Assembly (NCBI GenBank): GCA_025602915.1 | Contig: JAHLJZ010000061.1 | Location: 86,452-150,451 of the forward strand | Reading direction: 5' to 3' | DNA: 64,000 nucleotides | Origin: Paraphysoderma sedebokerense | Taxonomy: Eukaryota > Blastocladiomycota > Physodermatomycetes > Physodermatales > Physodermataceae | Shown: positions 11,880 to 24,800 of the stretch, piece by piece | Position numbering within the stretch: position 1 is the first letter of the stretch | Layout of the letters: each line of letters begins with the position of its first letter | Notes under the pieces: model-generated | The model's input: only the letters and a program-made list of their open reading frames with translations | The model's database searches: none | Told to the model about the DNA's origin: nothing | Made by a program: the position numbers and the translations under genes

Positions 11880-13070
11880 TTACATAAGGTAAAAGAAAAC
11901 CGATAGAGTAACCGATAAAGTGATACCCAAGAATTTTTCAACCGTACCAGCTGAACTCTTGACCTCATCCTCACCGGCTTCCTCAAAATATTGCTTTACA
12001 GGACCAAGATCAACATTAGCTACCGCGAATTCAGACTGATTTTGACCGCCTAACAATTTATCCAAATGGGCTTCCAAGACATAGAAGGTATTCTGTCCGT
12101 TTCGACGACCTAGTTTACTGTTGAAACCAGAATCGAAACCGGGTTTGGCTAAAAGTCCAGCAACCGGAAAAGCGGAACCGTCAATTGGAACTTGACGAAC
12201 CAAATCTACCTTTTGAAAGGAACCATCCGCAGATTGGAGATAATGAAGAACCGGACCAGCGACGACAATTAATTCGTTCCTATTTCGTAAGAAGATACCA
12301 TCGACGAATCCGCCGCTTTTGAGAATATCCGCTGCCCCTTCAATTTCAATTGACTTTCTGGTTTCAATATCAATCTTGAATAGCTTTTTCGCACCGAAAT
12401 TACCTATGATTAAAAAGTTATCCGGATGATACTCAATTCCTTCAACATTGAGCGCCAAAGGACTCGGACTGAAATCGACACCAGCTTTAAGGATAGGATC
12501 ATTGGCGAAAACCTCGGATTTCGACCCGTCCTTGGAGACTTTCCATACAAGTCCCTGTACATTATCAGTCACGTATGCATTTCCTTCTTTGTCAACCGTG
12601 ACGTCGTTGGACATGTGCGTTCCGGGACCAACGTTGCTTAAATCGGCCAAATAGATCTTGTCGCCAGTTTTGAGATTGTAAGCACCGAGACCGACGAATG
12701 GGGAAGGTTTTCCGGATGTGGCACCAGTAAAATCAGAATAGGTGACGAGGAGTCTACCGTTACGACTATCAATTTCCATACCGAAACTGGAGTTTCCGAG
12801 GACAGAGGTGTCATTGATGAAGGTAGAGATTTTGCCGTCAAAAGTGAGTTTTGAAATGACAGATTGGGTGATGGAGGACAAGAGGAAATCTTTTCCGTCA
12901 AATTCAATAGTTTCCGGGAACAGATTGGGAGCGTTGAATTTGATTCTGTCGGTGATGCCGGCTTGATTAACAGGCGCGCCAACCCGAGATGAGTTGACCA
13001 AGGGCAAGGCAACACCAAGAACAGCCATCATGGCCATGATAATAGATGGACGATTCAAGACGAAGGGCAT
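11880..13070 (-). CDS. Secreted, probably GPI-anchored SMP-30/NHL-like beta-propeller protein
   Basis: Single exon, 396 residues. The N-terminus is a signal peptide (basic start, then IIMAMMAVLGVALPLV). The body has repeated propeller-blade strands typical of the SMP-30/gluconolactonase-like six-blade fold, for example GMEIDSRNGRLLVTYSDF, NDVTVDKEGNAYVTDN, GIEYHPDNFLIIGNFG and VDGIFLRNRNELIVVAG. The C-terminus ends with a small-residue patch SSAG followed by a hydrophobic tail (LGITLSVTLSVFFYLM), the layout of a GPI-anchor signal. It is probably a cell-surface protein. Substrate is unknown; some fungal relatives are annotated as lactonase-like, but I cannot confirm metal ligands. Confidence 0.75.
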   Translation of the reverse strand: MPFVLNRPSIIMAMMAVLGVALPLVNSSRVGAPVNQAGITDRIKFNAPNLFPETIEFDGKDFLLSSITQSVISKLTFDGKISTFINDTSVLGNSSFGMEIDSRNGRLLVTYSDFTGATSGKPSPFVGLGAYNLKTGDKIYLADLSNVGPGTHMSNDVTVDKEGNAYVTDNVQGLVWKVSKDGSKSEVFANDPILKAGVDFSPSPLALNVEGIEYHPDNFLIIGNFGAKKLFKIDIETRKSIEIEGAADILKSGGFVDGIFLRNRNELIVVAGPVLHYLQSADGSFQKVDLVRQVPIDGSAFPVAGLLAKPGFDSGFNSKLGRRNGQNTFYVLEAHLDKLLGGQNQSEFAVANVDLGPVKQYFEEAGEDEVKSSAGTVEKFLGITLSVTLSVFFYLM

Positions 13071-14135
13071 TTTTGTTTTTGAGTTTTTTTCGTAGAGTTA
13101 GAGTAGCTGAAGAGTGTTTAGTACAGTTTAGTGTGGTTATGAAATGCAGGCCAGTGCAGAGGCCCCATTTATAGGGCGCCCTTAATACTACGTTCCCCTT
13201 CTAGCTGAGTAACCAGTCCAAGTGTTATGTCAGTGAGCTGATTAATTCGTTCTTGACACTTTAGTCATCCCCTCTTGGTAATTCTTTGTATTAGTTATAG
13301 ACAAGCCACCATTGCGGAGCGCGTAATATAATGCAGGCGGCATGGGGGCAATTGTTCGGAAAAATAATTATCTGCACATTGCAGGTCACGGTGGGTGAAC
13401 TTTACAAACCGTATTTATGTCATTGGGGAAAGAGTGTCGTATTTTCAGTTTTGTGGTTTTAGCGGCGGAAGGAGGAAAAACCGTCGACAGAGGGATTTGC
13501 ATGTGGTGCGCAAATATTCCTTCATCGGCTACCTTCAACTCATCAGCGGGATGTCTGATTCTTTAATAGCCTAAGCAATTATAAATATATCTTGTGTTCT
13601 GTTGTAAAGAATGAAATTACGGAGGGAATGGCACCAGCAGGGGATAAAGGGAGTTGTGAGGGACATCCGGTTAGCGGCTACTGTTACGCGAAGAGAGTTG
13701 GTTTGACTCGGGTCTACCTTTTGACCTGGGAATTTATTGCATGTTCTTATGAAGCAATAATTGGATCCGACTGTTCCACTGGCCAAGGATAAAGAATTAA
13801 GTTGAAATCTTGCACCTTATGAGACCGCACTTAATGTCTGGCTGTATGCCACATGTAAGGCCCAACGAAGGAAATCGAGTAACCACTGAATTGTCATGGT
13901 TAATATGAAATAATGCCGCATCAGTTTGGTAGAGCTAAGCACCACAGATTAAAGTTCTTCTTTCATACTTGAGGGAAATAGCGTATTAATCAGTCTGGCA
14001 CTAAAAGTAGCTGGATTTTCAAAAGCACCAGAGTAAGGCCCGAGGTGAGCCATCGTACGACGGAAAACAAGGCTTCCTTCAAAAAACCGTAAACTCTGAA
14101 TAATACACGACCATCAATCACATATAATCACAATA
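13071..14135. promoter_or_regulatory. 1.06-kb divergent intergenic region
   Basis: This region separates the propeller gene (minus) from the CFAP92-like gene (plus) and must hold both promoters. Small overlapping open frames on both strands around 13571-13792 look like chance. I see no repeats or RNA gene. Confidence 0.5.
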
Positions 14136-17100
14136 ATGGATACAAATATTTCATTGCAAGATGCTGCAGAGTCATCTCTCTCACTCAGTGACGAGAGTCT
14201 TGCTTCAGACTTCTCAATAGATACGGCCGCCCCAGATCATACGGTTAAATTCACAGTTTCAATTCATTATTTCTTACAGAAAGGTTATTTGAGCGGTGTG
14301 CTTAATTATGAACGGGTAGACAATACATTAACGAGTTCGCTAAACTATTTTTATTCCCAGATCTGAACTCTGTCAAAAAGCAAGGTGCAAAATCAATACG
14401 TAAAAACCAGAACCCTTCTGAAGTTCCACGATTTTATATTACTTACAAAATCGCAGACAAAGTAGTGAATAAGGTGGGATGCTAAATTTGTTTTCACATA
14501 ATGGAGCATATATGATTTAGTTAACGTCGAAGTTTCGGCTGCTTCCAATAGACAAACATTCTACATGCAACGAACTCTCATTTCACCGCATCTCACGATA
14601 TTGACATCAGCTTGGTATAAATTTTAATCAGTCAACTTTTCTACGTCAATCTCTTTAACATGAACTTATGATTGTGCGCTTTTATTTGTTGACGGGTCCA
14701 GGAATTTCTCGCCGATTTGTACCAAGATCCTATTGAGTTCAAAATTTTCAAAGTAGTAAAAGCAGTTTCGGAAAATGGCCAAGACTCTAACAGCGAACAA
14801 CCTGCTCCGTCGCAGCAGACTCTCATGTTTCGAAAGGCTTCTCTTGACGCTATTACGAAAAGATTGATCACTCTATCGAAGTGCCAAAACGTTTCTCCTA
14901 GAACCAGGCGTAAACTGGAAGCTTACAGAGCTTTTGTGTTGAACAACTACAAATCATTGCCGCCAACCGTCAGGGTGAAAGCTTCAACTGAACCTCCTAT
15001 AAGTAGAAGTACAGATTCCGTAAAAATACCTGTTCAACCCCACCAATCTGGATATCAAACCGACATTAAACGGAATCTTAAAAATCTTGAAGATATCTTC
15101 AAGGATTCTTCTGCTTCCAGAAGGAATAGCACTGTTCAAAATTCAACTGAAAATATTTCAAATTCCTCATACGGGATCGCTTCTACGTTTAATCCCAAAA
15201 GTAATAGTCGGATAGGATCAGCGACCAGTACGAATAATTCAATTAACCAGAAACGGCGGCATTCAACTTCCGCAACTGATATCTCCGAGTTTTGTACCTT
15301 TATCCGTCCTAAGACTCCACCGCAACCCCATCACTCGGAGGAGCCAGGTAAAACTATCAAATTGGTTCCCGACTTACCGAAGCGAAAGGTAAAAGTAGCC
15401 GAAGACGAACATTTGCACGTTGGATCAATTTTTGTGGATCCCTCTCTCTTATTTCTAGGTGAATTGCATGTGAGCAGTTCGTTAGATGAAAGTATCGACG
15501 GACTAGTGGAAGTGGAGGTAGGGATTACATTGAATGATCATCTCTTATCCATTAGCCAAGAAGAAAGGTAAACATACATTACAATTCATATCAACGCTCT
15601 GCCTTTGTTGCTTGACTCTTTCGTTTTTTTTATTTAAATTGAAACAACTAGCTTAAACCCTCTTACAATCACCATTCTTCAAGCCGAAAACCTTCCTTCC
15701 CAACCAATATCATATTCCGACCTCTCCAAATTGTGCCAACCAGTTTTCACACGATTCTCATTCCTTGACCAACCAAACACGCGACACAAATCTCGGAAAC
15801 CACAACCGCATGCAAGGACATGTAGATTCGACAGTCGACATGTTGTTCTGACAGGATTGCATGATGCAAAGAGATTGAAAGAATTGTTTCTGTATGGTAA
15901 TTTGGAGGTGGAAGTTCATGATAGAGATAAAATTTTGATTGGCGGGAAGGACAAGCTGACTGTAGGCAAGGCTACCAGTTCTAGTTACATTGCACCTTTG
16001 AGTACACTGTGAACGACTGACTTATTCCATTTTCAGGCAGTCTAAAGTCGCAAGATATACATGGGACAAGTCCGTATGGGGTGGCACGATTCCGTACGTT
16101 TGATGTCTTTCGAATTTCCGGTGACCTCATATTCACAAATCAAACTGAAACAGGTTTGCCAGAGTTGGTCTCTGGTGTGAAATCATTGAGTTTAAAAGCA
16201 CCGATTGTTCCAGCTCGAACTGGTACGCAAGTTCCCACCTCTTTTGTCTGAACATTCACTCAATCATTATTTGCTTTGTCATTCATTCAGATCCGAGTTA
16301 TGAGTTACAAAACGAAATCTCTCCTGGATTTTACCTCGAATCGGATTCTCTGTTGAAAATAAAAGTAGAGTCGAAGTACCCGATATTTGGAATGACAGAT
16401 GAAGTAACCGGAAATTTTTTAAGGATGGTCATTTCATCAAAGTTCGTCTCTTTCGATACTCTTTTTGTCCGCAAAATTGATTGAAATAACGAGTTTCGTT
16501 ACTATTGATGTAGACCTTCCGATTCTCGTATCTTCAAAGACATTCTGACTCGGATTGAAGCACTGAATATTTTCGGTTTAGAATTGAATACACAAGATTC
16601 TGACATAGCAAAGAGAACTCTTGGCGAATACAAATTGTCGCCCGAACAAAGAAAAGACAAGCATTTGGTTTGTCATTTTTACTTTGTCCAGTCTGCAAAC
16701 TTTCGAGTATCACCGACAACCGAGTTTTGCTTCTACTATGTTCAACCGGGCTTATTTTGAATGTGTGCTTGATTGGTTCATCGCAATAGGATATAATAAC
16801 AGGTAACCTTATTTCAGATGACAATTTCGCTTGTCTGTTTATTGAAGGACGAGCCGATGGTGCAATGAAGTCATTGGGAATAGATCTTGCAAGGTTTTGT
16901 GTCCACCCTTATTTTCTGTTATTGAATACCGCTCCCTTACCATTTCAATTTTTATTCAGCCTCAATCTTCATCAGTACTCCCATTTGAACGTTTATTACG
17001 ATCCACAAATAACCTTTCAAGAACGGATTTGGCAAGGAGTTTCACCTAATATTCATTGGGTACATTTAAAAAAGCCAGTCGAAGAAGTTATGAAAGACTC

Positions 17101-18277
17101 AAAAACTTACATTCGAAATAAATTGCCCTCTGGTGCTTTTGATGCGTTAAGGATATTAAGCGAGGTTTGAGTATTCATTTATCGTTGTCAGCCTTTGATG
17201 TTTCAGTGTGTTCGTTTCTGATAACGTTATTTTACGATACAGATTTATAATCGTGACGCTGCTACAGTCTTCAAGAAGTTCTCGCATCTGTTTCTCCTTC
17301 AGCATCAAGTAGGAGCACTGGCGTGCGCGTACGCCCATTTTAAAACAGATTCGACCGTCGACAACAAAAATTTAGAACGGTACTTAAGTGAAGTCCAAAC
17401 GAACGATTCAGTGGACAATAAGAGCGACGATAATAAAAAGTGCAGAAAGAAAGGAGACGATAGTAAAGTAATCAGTGCGAAAGTAGAAACTAAGAATACA
17501 AGCTTTGAGAAATTTCTTAAGGATCGCAAAAGTCTGAACATTGATTTCGTGAAGGAATATGCCGTATGTTTGTTAATGATTTTAGAGATTTCTACACCTT
17601 CGTCATCATATGAGTGACCGTTTCAACGATTATAGTCTCAGTATCCGAGTACTTCGACCCCATTACCGCGATCACCTGTTCTTTCGGAACCGATTTATAT
17701 ATACAGTACTCAGCATTTAAACACCACAGAGCGCGAACGTAAAACGTTGTTTGAAAGGCTAAGTAAAGATAAATTGTATTGCTACGAACACTCACCTAGC
17801 CAGACAGTGGTGTTGGTCGACGCGAAAGAGTACGAAAGGAATAAGGAAAACGAGAGCAAAAAATTATGGATTGATAAAAAAGGCTTTCGAGTCTTGGAAG
17901 GAGAAAAATTGAGTATCAGGTAATACATTGAAATTTCATAATTATACTTTGCCTTCTACTATTATTTCATACTAACTCATTCTTCCATTAACAAAAGCAA
18001 TCTTAATGCTCCATCAACACGGATTACGAGACCCTACATTCCACCAAATGTGTACGAAGTGATTCCACTCCGATTACCAGAGAAACGAGATTCAAATGGA
18101 AAAATATTATTTAATGCGTTCCCGTCTCAACGGAAACAAATTTACGAAAAGTCAGATCTTAGAGTCATATTCTTTGCCGCCGATGTAAAACATGATTTAG
18201 AGAAAAAGGAGAATGAGCATAAATTGACTCAAAGAATCACCTGGGATGGGCAATTTGGGGTGACTAGAAAAACTTGA
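14136..18277 (+). CDS. CFAP92: CFAP92 (KIAA1257/FAP92)-like flagellar protein
   Basis: A long multi-exon gene, start ATG 14136, stop 18275-18277. Blocks resembling the flagellar protein CFAP92, in order: RFYITYKIADK (14361-14473); VNVEVSAASNRQTFYMQR (~14521-14614); FLADLYQDPIEFKIFKV (from 14702); a C2-like segment LTITILQAENLPSQPISY to LEVEVHDRDK (~15652-15960); SPYGVARF; ISPGFYLESDSLLKIKV (~16291-16441); YKLSPEQRKDKHL; DDNFACLFIEGR (~16817-16894); then exons at 16961-17166, 17243-17563, 17634-17921 and 18000-18277. Residues between the N-terminal blocks and the C2-like segment are S/N-rich. Two spots do not splice in frame with GT-AG sites I can see: the exons around 14473/14521/14702, and those around 16665-16820. 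Either I missed small exons or there are sequence errors. Function is inferred as axonemal. Confidence 0.65.
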
Positions 18278-18579
18278 TTTTGGTTTGATTTGTCCCTAGA
18301 TTTCTGTTCGTTCAATCGATGTTTTGCTCATCGGAGAGTATGGGTTATTTAATTTGCGATTTGTTAATGTCATTTGTCCACCCGAATGAGTTTAACCACT
18401 GAATTGTGTTCTACTCTTACAATTCGCGTTTGGAATGTTCATGTGTAGCAAAGCGGAAATATTTGCGAAATAAATTCAACCTTCGGTGAAGCTACATTAG
18501 AAATCAAACTATTATATTCTAAACCCATCGCAAAACTTGCAGCCCCCATTCAAACATCCTCCCGAACAAATTAATATAA
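18278..18579. other. Convergent 3' spacer
   Basis: Short AT-rich interval between the stops of the CFAP92-like gene and DRC3. Nothing else is seen. Confidence 0.5.
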
Positions 18580-20869
18580 TTAAGAACTTTCCTCTTCGGT
18601 TTCTATCTCGCTATTACATCTCCCAATAAAACTTAGTACTTCAATCACTCTTTCCCTATTTCGTTTAATTTCTTCCTGTTGAACTTGTTGAATCATTGAT
18701 TCAAGATGTTTGGCAATTCCTGTTTGTAATTGTTCCTCCTGGTATTTTAATTAGTTCAGTTTGAGATTGTGAATTCCATCATATGTAACAATAAATAGAA
18801 CAGGAGTAGATGGGTATAAATGAGGGTGAGGGTGTCAGTAGTTGTGCATAGGTTTTGCGAGGATTTGTATGCTATAAATTATACCTGTTGATCTAATTTA
18901 CTTAGACGAAATTCGTGCGAAGTTGTAAGCATATTTGAGACCATGTCTTTGTCTTGCAGCAACTACATGATTGTATTGTGGTTTGGAATAAGAATGTGAA
19001 AGTGACAAAGTAGAAAATGAACACGTCAATCTCAGATGAGATGTGCAGAAGAAAAAAGTTACGTACGTCTTTAACTTCTTCATTCAATTCATCTGTTTCC
19101 ATTTTTGAGAGTTTATCAAACGCCGTCATAACAGCTTCTATGAATTTCTCGTGATATTCGTTTTCTAGTTCCCTCATTTTGGTGAAACATGTTTGCGAAT
19201 ATTCCGTAACGCCGTGGCATAAATCAGTATAGTTGCGTTCAAACTCTTTGATTAACTCCTGTAATGTTGTAATATAGGTTGAGCTGAGAGGATAAAAATG
19301 GAGGACCAAGAAGAAGTTTGGGTACTTCAAATTGTTCTGATATTTTTAGTTCCTGACCGATTAAAGTGTCCCTTAACTCTTGTGTTATCGATTTTAATGA
19401 TTTGATGGTTGCATCCACTTCGCCTGGGATCCGGCTAGTGCGGATAATGTGGAGTTTCTTACATTGTATGAAAGTGAACAGAAAATGTCAGTACCTTGGA
19501 GGGAAGAAGCGTAATTCGACGAATGTACCAGTTTCTTCTCATGCATAAACTGGTTAATTTGTCTGATTCCCAAACTATCCACCTCGTCTTTCGCATCTCC
19601 TATGCATTGCTTGAAAAACGAGTACTCATCACTCCTCAAATGATGTTGCTTTAGAATTGCATGCTTTAACTCATTCAATATAATTTCAAATCTCGCACGA
19701 TAATTCTCAATTATCTCTGTCACGGCGTCTTTTGAGAGTGACTGCAGTTTTCGAAATTCGTTATCTTGGCTGAACATGTTTTGGAATAATCTGTCGATAT
19801 CAGGGATATGCGCATCCTATAAACTGTTAAACTCTTCATTACAGAGCAATGATTCGGAAACCATGCTTACTGTATACAATTTGGAAGAAGATTTCTGTTG
19901 TTCTAACTCCGCTTTCTTCTTCTGGATGCTCTCCTCTTGTTCTTTCAAGGCCGCAATATCTGCTCCGAAATGATCTCTCGCTTCTTTCACCTGCAATACC
20001 ATACAGCATAAGCGCAATGTTAAATATGCTGTATCGATGAAACCTAAAATTTACCATATCAGGCTCTACTAATCTGTAATCCAGATAAGACAAATTTTTG
20101 TTTCGAGCTAAAATGAATAACTTGTAATTCGGATGTTTACAGACTGGATTACCGGATATGTTGACACAACGCAAATTGGAAAATTGGCTGAGGTATCCTA
20201 GCTTTACTGATTGTCAAAAGAATTCGCATGAGAGAATTCATTTCCAGAAACGAGCATACATCTTCTAAATTGTCTAACCCATTGTTGCCGATAGAGAATA
20301 CATTCAGATTCACCAATGCCTCCATATTTTCAAGTTTTGTGATTCGATTGTTGAATAAAGACAAATCCGTTAACTTTGTCAATTGGTCCAGTCCTTCGAT
20401 GACAGATATGTTGTTGAATGATAGATCTATAATTGAAATCGAGAGTCATTGATAGATCAGTCGCCGATCATATACTGCCATCGCTATTGCCACAGCCATC
20501 ATTGAGGACGATATTCTGTTATCAACGGACCCAGCCATACAAGATGTTTGAGATGTCCCAGATTTTCAATCTTCTCTATAATGTTGTTGTCAAGCTGTAG
20601 CTTGGTGAGGTTTTCGAATGCCCACAAGTTGTCAATCTTCAATACATCTATCACAATTTCCAGGATTAATGTTAGCTTGACACATTCTAAATACTAGCTG
20701 TTCAATTGAAAAACGCACTTTTATAATCCAGGCGCAATGAAGTTACTTCCGACAACTCAATGCCTTCACTTTTCGCGATCTCAGCAACCTCTCCATTAGC
20801 TTGATCATTAATGGCCTTCTGAAGCAATTCGTCATCGATAACAGCTGGTTCAATAGTGTTGTAGCTCAT
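18580..20869 (-). CDS. DRC3: Dynein regulatory complex subunit 3 (LRRC48/DRC3)
   Basis: A leucine-rich-repeat plus coiled-coil subunit of the nexin-dynein regulatory complex of motile flagella. About ten exons run from ATG 20869 ([19 protein letters not shown]) to stop 18580. Conserved stretches: [28 protein letters not shown]; the LRR series [34 protein letters not shown]; the capping motif [16 protein letters not shown] with YLDYRLV; then a long coiled coil ([53 protein letters not shown]) and the C-terminal block [14 protein letters not shown]. The order and length (about 500 residues) match DRC3 throughout. Its presence, apparently intact, implies that the organism builds a motile flagellum. 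Confidence 0.95.
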
Positions 20870-21339
20870 AACGCAATCGCACTACTGTCAATTTATGAAA
20901 TGATAAAGTGACGGTGATTCATTGATTTTCTCCTCATGCAACTTGCAGAGTCGAACGTCAGTCTGCCAATCCGAAGCCAACGCCTCGGAAAACTGACTAA
21001 TGGCTCACAACCCCGACAACAGTCGTAATTGCAATCCCGCAGGCTCCTTTGGCGGTCCATTTATGAAGACTATATAATCTTTGCTGATGAGATCATCATC
21101 TATGTACAAAATTTGAATGCAGTTCATGGCAAAACTGGTCAGGAACAAGCCAGCCAGTGCGAAAATGGTCAAGTGAGGTTAATACATCCGATGTTTTGTC
21201 ACTTGAGACATATAAGCTGTGGTTTGTAATGGCATGGTAGTGATAAATTTATATATTACTGGAGATATCAGTGTAATTAGGATGAAAATTACTAAGAATT
21301 GGAAGCATATAAATTTAACATTTTCAATGCAAATATCAA
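20870..21339. other. Upstream region of DRC3 and tRNA, no gene seen
   Basis: AT-rich interval containing the DRC3 promoter. I looked by eye for a clean RFX X-box (GTTGCC-type inverted motif) and did not find one. Confidence 0.45.
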
Positions 21340-21422
21340 TCCGCAATGGTCTAGTGGCTAGGATTCCTCGCTCTCAAACTGAGAAGCACCGAGGCGGCCG
21401 GGGTTCAATTCCCCGTTGCGGA
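21340..21422 (+). tRNA. tRNA-Glu(CTC) with a 12-nt intron
   Basis: Acceptor stem TCCGCAA/TTGCGGA, D-arm GTC/GAT, anticodon stem CCTCG/CGAGG, T-arm CGGGG/CCCCG with loop TTCAATT. The anticodon CTC sits after T33. The intron AACTGAGAAGCA lies at the canonical position between 37 and 38. Intron bases TGAGA can pair with TCTCA of the anticodon loop, as in other eukaryotic pre-tRNAs. The A box is at 21347-21357 (TGGTCTAGTGG) and the B box at 21402-21412 (GGTTCAATTCC). Confidence 0.95.
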
Positions 21423-21435
21423 AAATTCTTTTGAC

Positions 21436-21444
21436 TTTTTTTTT
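21436..21444 (+). terminator. RNA polymerase III terminator
   Basis: A run of nine T residues 14 nt downstream of the tRNA 3' end, the standard Pol III stop signal. Confidence 0.9.
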
Positions 21445-21832
21445 GGCGCGAGGCCTTTTCTTTCTGTCGGAACTTTCTTGTATTTACTTTCTTCGATATC
21501 TTAGATTAATATTTTTTTTCCTTCTGAAATCTAATTAATCTGTCTATACTATTGTTATGTTTTACATTCAGTGTCTTTAAGTTACGACCCTTGTAATGGT
21601 TCATCCATTATTTCCATAATAATATTGTTATAAAAGTAGTAAATGTTGCGTTCCAAACTTGTCTGATGAAATATATTGATGATATGAATCCCTTGAGAAA
21701 CGAAAATATGAGCTTTAAAATAGTCGCTATCTCAATCCCGACCGAAGAAACTCCCTCAACTCAATTTTTGAACTGAACGTTTAAGAATCGTCATCGTCAT
21801 CTCGACAGAGCCTCCACATTCGAACGAATGTA
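21445..21832. promoter_or_regulatory. Promoter region of the HEATR6 homologue
   Basis: T-rich interval between the tRNA terminator and the HEATR6 start. No other feature is seen. Confidence 0.4.
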
Positions 21833-24800
21833 ATGACCTCGACTGCAAATGTTATTCCTCAGACGGATGTAGACTCTGAAGCATTCGTATTGTCTTTTAT
21901 ACAACAAGTTTGTAGCTTGCTCTTGTCACTGTGTCCTGTCGGTTGGTCGCCTAATGTGCTGGATTAGATAGACATGTCGGATAAATGATTTACGGCGGTG
22001 TACTAATGGTTTATTTTTCAAATCCTGTATGCTTGTTACTCATATTATTTCACATACTTATAGTACAGAGCAAATTCGTCGAAGGCCTCTTCCAATACAT
22101 CGTCATCGGCGATTTCACAATTTCAGTTTGACTTGCCTAGCGTTCAATCATCGGCCAAGGGTGCAAAAAAAGTTTACGATGCTAATGAAGGATTGGAAAG
22201 TGAAGGTCTTCATGGAAGGGGAATTGTCAATGTTCTAAGAAATTTGAGTATGATCGTTTTTGAGAATGGTGCCAAATTGAGTCAGGTTTGTTTGCTACCT
22301 TTTCCTAATTCTTATATATCTTTGTTTTCAGATGCATTGTTGGCTATTCTGTTAAATTGTTAATAATTGGCTGGTTTATGAATTGCCAAGTGGTGGATTC
22401 ATGATGTAGTGAGTTTTTGGCTTTCATCGTCATGACAATTCAACCGACCGTCCATTACATTTGATTATCTATTCTAACACTTTGAAAATTCACTAGTACC
22501 ATGATCCGCTGTTATCCTTACTTCTGCCACTCCTCAGTACCCAATCCTCAAATAACTTGCCCTATACCGATGTGAATTTTAAGAACACAATGGATTTTCC
22601 GCCTGAGATTACGAGAATGGTTGTCAATACACTCGGGAATCTTTGTTACAGGAGCGGTCCAAAGGTTTCGGAGCAGAATTACCACAAAATGATGAACGTT
22701 GTTAAAACCGTGATGATAGAGCGTGTGGATAGCTACGTAAAAGGAACAGCATCCGTCGAAGAGAAAAGGGTATGTCTGCTGCTTCAAATGAACATTGAAC
22801 TTAGCGCAGGTATGCTAATCCTCTTATAGACGTTATCTTCCTGTTTGCGCTCTCTTCAAATCATATTGGCAGAAGATAAATCTGCATTTGTTATATTGGA
22901 AGATTCCCAAGACCCGTATTCAACGTCTAACGTGGCCTCCAAGTCAAAATCAAAACCTTCTATGATTAGAATAGATGCAGATTCTATCACTGCTATTGTA
23001 GATTCACTCTATTGGTGTCTTTTCCGCAAAACCGGCGAGACTTGGGTGTCGGGTACCTTCCGCTTACCTTCTCATTCATCAGTCCTTCCTACAACTCCAT
23101 TTCGACAGTCAACAAGTTCGCAGCGGACATCCAATACAATGTTGTCGTCTACAGATCCTTATATCGCCGACTCACTTAAGAAAATTCGTATTTCGACATC
23201 AGATTCTGAAGTGAGTGATATCGAATCGTCAAGACGGCACCGAGCACCACCTTCCCATTCTGAGTCAGTCTCTAGTCAGGGTGAAACGAAGTCAAAAGGT
23301 ACAAGAAATGAAGATCATAAGATAAAAATTAATGCTCTGAATTTGTTGCTCACAATGGCTAGAGTCACTGGAAAGCATCTCTACAGTCATTGGCAGAAAC
23401 TCTTGGCTTCATCTTCGACCTCTTCCGCCTCAACATCAGTGTTATCGCAACCCTCACTTCTGTCTCTGATCCACTCCGACCCACACCATAAAATTCGAGC
23501 TTCAGGGTTAGTCTGCATTGCTGCGATGTTGGATGGGGCAAAAGGTTACTTGGGTATCGCTGAAGATAGAGTGTCCTTGTCTCCGAGAAGCAATGACACC
23601 GAAAAGACTGGGAAAGGGAAGAAATCTAAAGGACAATCTTCCTTTACCTCATTATCCGAAAGACTTGGCGAATTGGTTAGGGATTGTCATTCCGAGATTT
23701 GCGCAGTCTTAAAAGACGAAGGTGTGACAAGTGTACTATACGAGGGGCTGAAGGTAATGTCTCTCTGTTCTTAGCATTATAAAAATATTTCCGTCCGAAT
23801 TTAAATTCTGATATTATTTGATTGCATTAGTGCGTAAAAGTATTAGTCAACAATTGTTCTTACGAGCGCTTACCACAAGGATACCTTACAAAGCTGTATG
23901 AGTCATGTACACCACTTTTAAATCACTCAGGTAATAGTTCCCGTCTGCTTCTGCATTCCCTCTCAATGGGTTATCTCTAACACGCATCCTTCTCTTTCAC
24001 CGTTATATTCATAGATTCCTCAATCCGATCTCTCGCTCTATCATCTGTTGCTTCCATCGTTGACGTCGAAGCCGGAATCTCACAATTATCTTCGGTATTG
24101 CTTCTCCCAAATGTCAGTCCACCCAACCCTTCGAAATCACAAGATCCGGGGAAGGTAGATTTGATGACGTTCTTAACCCTTTCGTTACGAGCCCACACCG
24201 AGGAAAATGAAGGGCCGGAGAAAGAAGAGATATCGAATGTTGTGGTTGAAAGCTACGGATTGTTGAGTGTAATTGCCAGAAGACACGTCCGGACGGTCTG
24301 GTATGTCGCATCTACCAGTCGGCTTTATTTTTGCATTTTCAACAATTGCCATTGAAAAATGTTACGAGCGATAACTGAATCCTTTCTCCCTATCGATTTA
24401 TGCTTCTGTAAATAGGCAACACTGGGACAGAATTGAACGGGTCTTATCTGCGCATTTGTTATCAATCCCCTCGTCTTCATCTACCCGCCACCCTCACCGC
24501 GCTTCTGAATCAGACCACCTAATCAGACTATCAGCGATTAAGTTCTTGAACGAGTCAATCAAGTCGCTTTCCACGTATATAACCGCATCTTTATCAGCCC
24601 CCGTTAATTCCCCTACAATGACACCTGAAGCTCCTTCGACAACACTATCCATTGTCAATCATATTACAATCACACATGTGGTCCAATGGTGGATTGCAGT
24701 TTTAGACAAATATATCACTTGTCTGACGAATTCTGATAACAAGGATTCCGTAGTGAAGTCTGTAGCAATTGATTGTTTGAGTGACATGACGGAATTTGTT

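Noticed and set aside
13571-13792. Open frames on both strands
   Set aside because: Mutually overlapping, short, no motif and no splice partners.
16803-16817. Apparent 15-nt intron GTAACCTTATTTCAG
   Set aside because: Removal does not restore frame, and 15 nt is far below any other intron here; treated as coincidence pending transcripts.
20870-21000. Search for an RFX X-box upstream of DRC3
   Set aside because: No convincing GTTGCC-type inverted motif found by eye.
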